NCBI GenBank assembly: GCA_950022295.1
Contig: OX465597.1
Location: 257,735,016 to 257,799,015 of the forward strand
Direction of reading: 5' to 3'
DNA length: 64,000 bases
Origin: Bromus sterilis
Lineage: Eukaryota > Streptophyta > Magnoliopsida > Poales > Poaceae
Positions 56,315 to 64,000 of this stretch are shown piece after piece (the stretch's first letter is position 1; every line of letters starts with the position of its first letter). Below the pieces are notes generated by a model. That model worked only from the letters and a program-made list of their open reading frames with translations. It was not told the DNA's origin and searched no databases. The position numbers were made by a program, and so were the translations under genes.

Positions 56315-57076
56315 ATGGAAAACAACAACAAAATTATGAGAGAGCTTTATGAGCTCTATCTTGAGTTAGGACATGAAGTGTTAGAGGAGGAAATCAAAAA
56401 GCCTATGGAGCTTTATTATTTGCACAACACTCATGATAGTAGTAATGTTATTTTCATGTCTTCTTTAAATACTTTTGGCGCTAATGATATGCAAAGCTAT
56501 AAGCTTGGGGATGCTACGTTTGATGAAAATGATCTTTTTAGCCCCCCAAGTTTTGATGAGGTAATTTATTTTGATGATACTTTGCCTCCTATCTATGTTG
56601 ATTATTGTGATGACACTTATGCTATAAAGAATGAATGTTTGGAAGTGTATCATGATAAGAATGATTCATGTGATAGCTATTTTCTTGAGTTTGCTCCCAC
56701 TATTACTAATGAGAAGGATTTTACTTATGTGGAGAGTAACAAATTTTCTATGCTTGTGTATCATGATAAGAATTTTGTATGTGATACTTATATTGTTGAT
56801 TTTATTCATGATCCCACTGAAAATTATTTTGAGAGGGGAACATATGCTTATAGATATTTCAATAATATCAAGTTCCCTCTCTTTATGTTGAAGGTTTTGA
56901 AGTTGCAATTATTTTGGCTTCCTATGCTAATATCTTTATGCTTCAATGAGTTATTTCTCTACAAGATCCCTTTGCATAGGAAGCATGTTAGACTTAAATG
57001 TGTTTGTTATTTGCTTCTTTATGCTCACTTTTGTGCTTCAACTCTTATTCCTACGAGAGCATCATTAAAATCTTAA
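56315..57076 (+). CDS. ORF of unknown function in the non-autonomous element (253 aa)
   Basis: It is the only sizeable ORF of the element, starting 84 bases after the primer site (MENNNKIMRELYELYLELGH). The first ~175 residues are acidic and hydrophilic with an internal duplication: EVYHDKNDSCDSYFLEF and LVYHDKNFVCDTYIVDF, about 40 residues apart. Residues ~186-245 are hydrophobic and leucine/cysteine-rich (FPLFMLKVLKLQLFWLPMLI), suggesting one or two membrane-spanning segments, then a basic KIPLHRKHVRLK. No gag zinc knuckle or protease motif is present. It being intact while the element is otherwise gene-less hints at a function, but I cannot name it. Confidence 0.65.
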   Translation: MENNNKIMRELYELYLELGHEVLEEEIKKPMELYYLHNTHDSSNVIFMSSLNTFGANDMQSYKLGDATFDENDLFSPPSFDEVIYFDDTLPPIYVDYCDDTYAIKNECLEVYHDKNDSCDSYFLEFAPTITNEKDFTYVESNKFSMLVYHDKNFVCDTYIVDFIHDPTENYFERGTYAYRYFNNIKFPLFMLKVLKLQLFWLPMLISLCFNELFLYKIPLHRKHVRLKCVCYLLLYAHFCASTLIPTRASLKS

Positions 57077-59880
57077 GCCCATCTTTATGGCTATAAAGAA
57101 AGAGCTCTAGGGAGACAACCCTTGTTATCTTTAGTTTGAGTTTTTTACTTTCAGTTTTTAGTGGTCTTGATGATTGTTACTACTGTAGCAACATCATTGT
57201 ATCTTTATTTTCAATCTTTGTGCCAAGTCTAGCCTCCGATTGCAAGAAAGTTCAAAAGTTGTGACATGCTGTCAAGAAAACAGATTCTGTCCTTGGACGG
57301 AAAAATTAGCCTAAAATCACCAGATCATCTTTTTGATCTGAATTTTCTTTGAAAGCGTGCTCCATACAATTGACTTTTGAGCGTCTGTTCTGAGTTTTTT
57401 GATTTGAGTTGCAGAAGTACCACTAAAAAATTCTTTACTACCTGCTGTTCTGTTTTTCACAGATTCTTCCACGTTTTGTCTCTCCTAACTTTTGCAAACC
57501 TTAAGATTGCTTTTTCTTTGCAAAAACCTTTTGGAAATCTTGATAAACAGTTGCTCTTCAAGAATATCTTTATATCCAGTGGGGAAAATTATTTATTAAG
57601 GGTACTAACCTCTCTAATCAACTTATGATGAGTTATGTATGAAGGGAGTTTTCAAGTGTGCGATGGAAGATGATGAAAGAAGATTCGGGAGTGACAAGCG
57701 CTCAAGCTTGTGGATGCCCCCATGCATCCCCAACAAATATTCAAGGAGACTCAAGCGTCTAAGCTTGGGGATACCCCCATGCATCCCCTTCTCCATCAAC
57801 AATCATCAGTTCGTCCTTCATCTCACTATATTTTTATCACTTCATGCGTTATGTGCTATGCTTGGAGCGTCTCGCTCTTAGGTTTTATTTTTAGTTTCTT
57901 TAGCTTTGATTGATGTTCATAACAAGTTAGATCCCTTCTTATTTTGTGTGGGAGAGAAACACACTCCACTTTCAAAATCTAGAACACATCATAGAATTTT
58001 TCATGCCTATCTTTCTCTGTTGTGTGTTCTTTACCTTTTCATAGCTACTGCCATGTCTAGTTTTAGTCTTAGTTTGTCTTTAGCAAGAGCCTTGGCTTTT
58101 GTGTAGTTTGTCGCTGGAACTCTCTTTAGTTTTCATGTTTATCTTGTTAAGAGAGTTGGTTGTTGAACTATGTTATGTCTTGTCTTGAAAGTAGGTAATT
58201 GAGGTTGCTATTTTATTTTAGTAGTAACTTGCAATGGTTTTGAGGTATTTATGTGAGTAATGTTTGAACTTTTGGTGTCAAGAGCTCTATCCTATTAGTG
58301 ATAGGTGTCGTATTTTGAGCAATCCGTGTTTATTTTCAAAACCTACAAAATTAGTTGAGAACTTTAGCTACTAGATGGATCACTACTCTTTGGAGGGATT
58401 GAATATTAGAGTACACTCACATACCATGAGTCGAGGATGCGCAAGGATAACCAAACCCCCATACACTCCTCCTCGGGGTACTTGTCTCTTTGTGAACCTC
58501 CTTACTAGATTGAGAGTTACCGATAATAAGTGCATGAGTTCTTCGGACTAATGTAAGTATTGAAAGTTGACACTTCCACCTCCTCATTTTTGCTAGCCTC
58601 TCCCGAGCCATGCATTGCCTTCTTCTCACTCCGAGAGTTGGCGTCCACCTTCGCCGGTACATCCAAACCCTTGGAATGATACGCTCTGTCATCATAAGCC
58701 TCCTTATATCTTTCCTCAAAACAGCCACCATACCTACCTATCAAGGCATTTCCATAGCCTTTCCGAGATATATTGCCATGCAACTTCGACATCTTCATGA
58801 CTTGATCTTCATGTCATACATGTTCCTGCTACACTGGCAGCGACATACATTACATACATCATGATAGTTACATATTCTTTATGATTTTGAGTACCTTGTA
58901 AAGTGTGAAAGATCTCCTTTACCCTCTTGTAAAATAGAGTGTTGCCCTTAAGTGAGGAAAAGATCCCAAAGTGGACAGAATAAAAGATCCCAAAGAGGAC
59001 AAATGAGAGTTAAATAGAAAGAGCCATTGAGGCCACAAAAAAATACAAAAAAATAGAAAAAAGAAATAAAAAGAGAGAAAGGGGCAACACTACTATCCTT
59101 TTGAGAGATCCACACTAGTACTCCCTCTATATCCTTGTACTCCATAGAGATGATCATTATGCATATAGCTATGTGGGGACCTTCACACTATAGAACTCGG
59201 CTTGCATATTCCAAGGATGAGCCTCCTAAAACGAGCTCTAGGTCTTCTTGAGCAAGCAAGTTGGATGCACCCCCACTAGTTCCATTGGAGAGCTTTTCTT
59301 AGCTCTTATGTGCATCCGTTGCATGGCAATCCCTACTCCTCACATCATATCTATCATATGGCCTTCTCTCGCCTATGGTTGTCCTCATTGATGTGAGCCT
59401 TTGTCACCCATTTTGTCTTCCTCCTCCACCATATTTCTCTCTTTGCAATCCAAAGTGTCAACTCTCGTGCTTACGCTCATCCATTGCATGAGTGCTCAAA
59501 ATATCGAAAAGGAGTGGATCAAATTGACCTGTACCTGGCTAGTGGTCTGGGGACGAGTCAAGATAAGATTCCAAAGAAGATCGAGTGTGAAACTTTAGTA
59601 CATTGAGTTCTCAACAAAAATACTTTTTCATCTCGTATTCCCTATTCCCTTTTTTGCACGCAAACACCATTCGGAGACATTCGAGTCACGGACAGCGAGA
59701 GCTCTTGCACCCTTTGTTCTTTTGTTGCTTGTGTCAATGCTATATAGACTCTTGCTTGTTAAGACTTGAATTGAATTGCATGCTTTGATTGCTTTACTTA
59801 AAAATCCTTATATGTTTGTGTGGCATGTCACTAAAGAAATTATGCTTGTTATTATTTACCTACTCGAGGACGAGAAGGAA
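57077..59880 (+). other. Non-coding interior of the non-autonomous element
   Basis: AT-rich sequence with no credible ORF. It contains a near-duplicate phrase (CAAGCTTGTGGATGCCCC at ~57702 and TAAGCTTGGGGATACCCC at ~57759, each followed by CATGCATCCC), polypurine-tract-like strings and an A-rich stretch (59030-59090). I see no captured gene that I recognise. Confidence 0.6.
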
Positions 59881-59896
59881 TTAAGCTTAGGGATGT
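59881..59896 (+). other. Polypurine tract
   Basis: TTAAGCTTAGGGATGT directly precedes the 3' LTR. It is preceded by TTACCTACTCGAGGACGAG, as at 34386-34407. Confidence 0.75.
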
Positions 59897-61486
59897 TGAT
59901 ACGTCCCAAACGTATCTATAATTTCTGATTGCTCCATGCATGTTCTGTGTGATATTGCTATGCTTTTGATACACTTTCATATCTTTTTATAACATATTTT
60001 GGAACTAACCTATTAATGGTTGCAAGAGTGCACAAGTTCTTGTTTTTGTACTTTATGTGTAGGAATTACTTGGATAAAGGAAAAATCACAAAAAGGAAGC
60101 CTTGTAAGAGGTGGACTCTAACTTTCCCGAAATCTGTCCCCACCAGACATGTTTTAAAGATCACCTCGGAAACACTAAAAGACGGCCTCAAACGGAAAAA
60201 TTTAAAACTACAAAGTTGTAGGGAATTTTTTTTCCGGTGGATTTGGACATCATATTCGGCCCAATTGGAGTTCGGATGCTTCCAGAAACCCCGAAATACA
60301 GAAGACGTAATCTGGATGGCGGGAATCCGAGAGTCTCTATAAAGAAAGGAAACCTAGGTCAAAGGGCACCACGAAAATTCCTCCCCCTTGGCAGCCGTGT
60401 TCAGGGGGAGATCAATCTCCACAGCAGCCCCATCTCCAAGGAAGAAGAAGGGGCCAAGGGCCGTGGCCACCGCCGTGGAAGTGGCCGTGGCCGCCGCCGT
60501 CGCCATCTTCTTCATCTTCTCCGGGCTGCATCTCTCCATCAACAACTCTCTCTCTCTCTCTCTCTCTCACCATGTCCATGTGTGAGTAGATCCCCCTCGG
60601 GGCTAAGGCTTGTATCTTGATCTATGTGGTTTCTCTCTCTCTCCCATGATGTGATCTTTGTTGTGATCATTGGCTATGTTAATCTAGGGTGATCCCATGA
60701 TGTTTCCCCTTACTCTATGTATTGGATTGATGTACTCAATTGATCTTATCTAGTATAATCCCCGAGACCAAGGTGACAGCTGTCTATTGGACATGGGTTA
60801 GAAGAATATTTTCATGAGTGATTTCCTCTTTTGTGTGTGGATGGAAGATTGAGAGTCTTTTGGGGCTTGTCTTTGACTATCCTTTAGATATGTTGTGGTG
60901 ATTGTGGTACTCTCTTTGGATGGCCGCGGTGACATTGGGAAATCCATAGATGAGAACTACGAACTCTGATGTGTGATTTTGTAGCCCTACACAATTCTCT
61001 TCCTCTCTTGACCACAAAGGATTGACCTCCGAGTGCATCTTCATTGCATGTATTATGGGACATATCATGTGATTAGACTATGTTAATGTTGTTGGGAGTT
61101 TCCACTAGTGAAAGTATGAAGCCTAGGCCTTGCTTCCATCATTGTTACACCGTTTGCACTCACTTTTGTTACTTGTTTCTCTGCTGCAATTTTTATTACA
61201 GATTTATATTACTTTGTTTTATCACACCTATCTGCCATATTTTACCATCTCTTCGCCGAACTAGTGCACCTATACAACTCCTAGTTGTATTAGGTGTGTT
61301 GGGGTCACAAGAGACTTCTTGTATCTTAATTGCAGGGTTGCTTGAGAGAGACAATCTTCACCCTCTACTTCCATGAGTTCGATAAACCTTAGGTCATCCA
61401 CTTGAGGGAAATTGCTGCTGTCCTACAAACCTCTGCGCTTGGAGGCCCAACATAGTCTACAAGAATAGAAGCGTGCGTAGACATCA
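59897..61486 (+). repeat. 3' LTR of the non-autonomous element (1,590 bp)
   Basis: It aligns end to end with 54627-56206, with scattered substitutions and a few indels. It has a CT microsatellite at ~60547-60570 that is shorter in the 5' LTR. It ends TAGACATCA at 61486, followed by TSD TTTGG. Confidence 0.94.
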
Positions 61487-61491
61487 TTTGG

Positions 61492-62629
61492 TGGTCGGAA
61501 TAAATCTCACAACGATTACCAATGAGGTAATGTCGCCAAGTAGTCAGGGCATGAACTACGACAGCGAGTTCAAGATCATGGGTAGGATAGTTCTCTTCAT
61601 GTGGACGCAACTGGCGTGAAGCATAAGCTACCACATGTCTATCTTGCATAAGTATGCATCCTAACCCTTGCCGTGAGGCATCACAAAAGATTTCGAAATC
61701 CTTTTTGGTGTCTGGAGGCGCAAGTACGAGTGCAGAAGTCAATCTTCTTTTTAGCTCTTGAAAGCTTTCCTCGCACTTGGGAGTCCATAGGAATTTCTTA
61801 TCTTTCTTGAGAAGTTCAGTTAGAGGCTTTGCAACTATAGAAAAGTTCTCGACGAAGCGGCGGCAATAGCTGGGTAGGCCAAGAAAACTCCTAACTGGCT
61901 TAACCGATTCAGGTGGTGTCCAGTCAAGGACGGCCTGAACTCTCTCTGGATTCACAGCAATGCCTTTTGCAGAAATCACGTGGCCTAAGTAGGTCACTTC
62001 TGGTAGCCAAAATTCACACTTGGAGAACTTAGCATACAGGAGATGCTCTCTAAGTTTCATCAATACCAGCCTGGGATGTTCGGCATGTTCTTCTTCGTTC
62101 TTCGAGTAGATGAGAATATCATCAAGATAAACTACAACAAATTTATCTAAGTACTCCATGAAGATCGAATTCATCATGCGCGAGAAAGTGTCGGGGGCGT
62201 TGGCTAATCCGAAGGACATGACGGTGTACTCGTAAAGACCATAACGAGTAGTGAAAGCCGTTTTTGGAATGTCCTCGTTTCTGATTTTGATTTGATGATA
62301 ACCTAATCTCAAATCCATCTTGGAGAAGACAGAGGAACCAGCAAGTTGATCATAAATATCATTGATCCTGGGCAGTGGGTACTTGTTCTTTATCGTCGCT
62401 AGATTTAGCGGGCGATAGTTTATGCACATCCTTTCTGTTCCATCTTTCTTCGTTACGAACATAATGGGGCAACCCGATGGCGATGAGCTAGGGCGGATGA
62501 AGCCTTTTGCCAACAAAACTTCATGTTGGATTTTAAGCTCAGCTAACTCATGTGGGGCCATTTTGTATGGGCGTCTGGAAATTGGTGCGGTTCCTGGCAT
62601 AAGATCCACTATGAACTCTACACATCTTT
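61492..62629 (-). pseudogene. pol fragment, end of protease, RT and RNase H start, minus strand
   Basis: It is open from RCVEFIVDL through RT (GTERMCINYRPLNLATIKNK, MSFGLANAPDTFSRMMN, FVVVYLDDILIYSK with the catalytic YLDD at ~62130) into RNase H (FEIFCDASRQGLGCILMQ, YSDHQ). I saw no stop in this part. It breaks at 61491 because of the inserted element and at 62629 on the gag side, where it meets LTR-type sequence. At the position where the plus-strand relative has a stop after PLT (7275), this copy has glutamate. Confidence 0.9.
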
Positions 62630-63054
62630 AAGGGGTTGGGTTACTGGATGGTTTTCCTGAGGATGACCATGGCTTACTAGGGGCTAGAAACGATATGTTA
62701 GAGTAACACCGTACCCCAACACGATGGTTAGTGTGGTTCTTCTGGCTAGAAGACATCTAAAGTGGGAGGAAGAGCTGAGAATTCATCACTATAGGTTTCT
62801 AGAACAAAACCTACAACAAACTCTAGAGAACATGGTGATAAAGCATACAAGCCATATATTCACAAGCTGTCATACAAACCATACATCGTTTTAGTACAAG
62901 CACCGAGCTAATACAAACGTGATGAAGATGATACATCCTTCAGAGGCACTCTGACTTCCTATACATTATTTATCTAAGCCTCTGGAACTTAGACCCTTGC
63001 GTACAATATACTATGATACTACTACATCATCACTAAGTAAGACCACAGGCGGTC
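62630..63054 (-). other. Probable LTR 3' flank downstream of the LTR-borne ORF
   Basis: No reading frame stands out. On the minus strand it follows the stop of the ORF at 63055 and looks like a 3' untranslated/terminator segment (AT-rich, TGTATGG and TTGTATG phrases). It ends at a breakpoint with pol at 62629/62630, so the LTR end, primer site and gag are deleted. Confidence 0.45.
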
Positions 63055-63791
63055 TCACTCATCTCCATCTCCATAGTAGTCCTCATAAAAGTTACCCGCG
63101 TATCCCGGTAGCTGGAGGTGATCATCGGAAAACACGGAGGCTTGTGGACCCTGATATCCATTTGGGCAAGGATGGGGCCTAGGTCCAGCATAGGGTGGAA
63201 GCAAAGGACCACGGGGTGGAAAAATGCCTCCAATCTCGGGCCAAGAAACTCGAGAAGGCATCTGAGTCATCACTGGATAGATCGCATCAAACTCAACTGA
63301 TCCCACGCTCACAAAGGGAGCCAAAAGTGTCAGTGCTCGATACAGACGAACACGGGTGGCGTGGAGCTCGAAACGGAGAGCGCGTGCATCACGATCTCTG
63401 TCACTAGCAAACTTAGCAGTCATCTGAAGTGCGGGATCCTCTGCAGATTGATCTGAGTAGAGTCCGGTGTAATATCCCTCTTCTCCTGGAAGTGCAGCAG
63501 GGATATAGAGGAAAGAAGTCTCTCTCAGCAAAGTGTGCTCCTCTCTCAGCAGTGTCATACATGAGTATGCAGCATCCTGCACAGCCATGTTCTCGGTAAC
63601 GCCAATGCCATGTCCAAAGTGGATAGGCTGAGTGACTCCAACGTGGTGCGGATAGATCCGGACAATGCAGTGGAACTGGGTCTGGTTGAAGTCGTGAAAC
63701 TGCTCCTCGATGGTGTACTCAGGGTACCACCGATATCCTACGTAGGACATCAGCTCGAGGAAGAATCCACCTTCGGGTTCAGTGGTCTCAT
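63055..63791 (-). CDS. LTR-borne ORF of unknown function, last exon of a possible spliced gene
   Basis: On the minus strand, acceptor ATGTTTTAG at 63800-63792 is followed by an open frame beginning DETTEPEGGFFLEL. It continues without a stop into MSYVGYRWYPEYTIEEQF (ATG at 63750) and ends GNFYEDYYGDGDE at 63055. The first part is homologous to the short last exons at 49978-49929 and 3745-3797, and its phase (737 nt, remainder 2) fits the same upstream exon. Internal motifs include FHCIVRIYPHHVG, VTENMAVQDAAY and a proline-rich tail (PPRGPLLPPYAGPRPHP). I recall similar hypothetical proteins in Triticeae annotations but know no function. Upstream exons lie beyond the window. Confidence 0.55.
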
Positions 63792-64000
63792 CTAAAACAT
63801 AGAATAAGCAAACGTGAGTACAAATTCGTACTTAGTAAGACATACGTAGGAACTATACTACTCATGCACATGTATCAAGGTAAAGGGAGGTGCGGTTCAT
63901 AAGCAGAAGTGCCAGCTTTGACTTGGCTAGTCTTGAACTACGAGTACCAGACTTGAGATAAGAAGCGTACACGAGTCCACTACATGTCTCCAACCAATTA
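63792..64000 (-). repeat. Part of a Tekay-type LTR at the window edge
   Basis: It aligns closely with 49979-50190 of the minus-strand solo LTR, for example GTAGGAACTATACTACTCAT in both, and inverted with 3530-3744 of the 5' LTR. By comparison it is the end of the second intron of the LTR gene model. It continues beyond the window. Confidence 0.85.

Larger units (their letters stand above)
54627..61486 (+). mobile_element. Complete non-autonomous LTR retrotransposon (6,860 bp)
   Basis: Both LTRs are complete (54627-56206, 59897-61486), with primer site at 56216, polypurine tract at ~59881-59896 and a perfect TSD TTTGG (54622-54626, 61487-61491). The LTR tips (TGATACGTCCCAAACG) and primer site match the Athila-like class. 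The interior codes only for one 253-codon ORF and has no gag, protease, RT or integrase, so proteins must come from a helper. It may be Sabrina-like, from memory only. The LTRs differ at about 15 sites plus a 15-base indel in the first ~235 bases, so the insertion is fairly old. Confidence 0.93.
53375..64000 (-). mobile_element. Second Tekay-type Gypsy element, minus strand, incomplete
   Basis: Reading leftwards from the window edge: LTR part (64000-63792), LTR-borne ORF (63791-63055), LTR 3' flank (63054-62630), then a break, then pol from the end of protease through RT to RNase H (62629-61492). A complete non-autonomous element lies inside (54627-61486). RNase H to integrase follows (54626-53375). 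gag, most of protease, the integrase C-terminus, the chromodomain and the 3' LTR are missing. It is related to but distinct from the element at 713-22122. Confidence 0.85.

Noticed and set aside
57639..57881. 80-codon frame with repeated PPCIP in the non-autonomous element
   Set aside because: It is produced by two copies of a short DNA repeat (CCCCCATGCATCCC). There is no start context or conserved frame.
58417..58798. Overlapping minus-strand frames of 93-104 codons
   Set aside because: Basic, low-complexity translation with no recognisable domain, overlapping plus-strand frames of equal length. Treated as non-coding interior.
713..64000. Host genes, tRNA, rRNA or CRISPR arrays
   Set aside because: No reading frame outside transposon contexts resembles a plant gene, and no tRNA cloverleaf or regularly spaced repeat-spacer array was seen. 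The regular repeats found are CACTA subterminal motifs and the ~30-bp tandem.

Overview
The window looks like intergenic DNA from a large grass genome, most likely Triticeae (wheat, barley, rye or Aegilops). I find no host gene. Almost every base belongs to nested LTR retrotransposons and one CACTA transposon. The evidence is the stacked insertions with matching 5-bp target-site duplications (TSDs), a Copia LTR that begins TGTTGGAAATATGCC like BARE/WIS/Angela, Athila-like elements whose LTRs begin TGATACGTCC, and a Tekay/Del-type chromovirus with 3.7-kb LTRs. Family names come from memory and were not checked against a database.

Layout. 1-712 is a repeat fragment. 713-22122 is a plus-strand Tekay-type Gypsy element: 5' LTR 713-4403, one gag-pol frame 4875-9356 broken by three nonsense codons, and a 3' LTR that starts at 9334, is split at 9966 and is cut off at 22122. 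The split is caused by a Copia composite (9967-21634, TSD gagac) with the order LTR1(partial)-internal(partial)-LTR2-internal-LTR3. 22123-24209 is a minus-strand Athila-like 5' end. 24210-31347 is a plus-strand Athila-like element with gag-protease, a second ORF and its 3' LTR. 31348-37223 is a patchwork of LTR pieces holding a solo LTR (35530-36901, TSD ttgag). 37224-40035 is a minus-strand relative of the 24-31 kb element, so the two form a large imperfect inverted repeat. 40036-about 53362 is a CACTA transposon with a broken TNP2-type transposase. It is interrupted by two solo LTRs, 42121-46643 (TSD gtatg) and 49199-53134 on the minus strand (TSD tacac). 53375-64000 is a second, minus-strand Tekay-type element, split by a complete 6.86-kb non-autonomous element (54627-61486, TSD tttgg) with one ORF of unknown function.

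The least explained signal is inside the long Gypsy LTRs. Three of them contain a possible three-exon mini-gene whose reading phases close exactly: 225, 330 and 396 nt, each divisible by three. In all three the second intron would start with GCAAGC, and the last exon encodes an acidic tail. In the copy at the right edge that tail runs straight into a 231-codon ORF (63055-63750). A second promising signal is a long, perfectly 5-bp-phased heat-shock-element array about 170-230 bp upstream of the TATA box in the Copia LTRs.

Nothing here forms a host pathway. The apparent 'cooperation' is between parasites. The Copia LTRs differ by less than 1% where I compared them, yet the coding region is wrecked, so this copy was probably moved by proteins made elsewhere. 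The 54.6-61.5 kb element likewise has no gag, protease, reverse transcriptase or integrase of its own.
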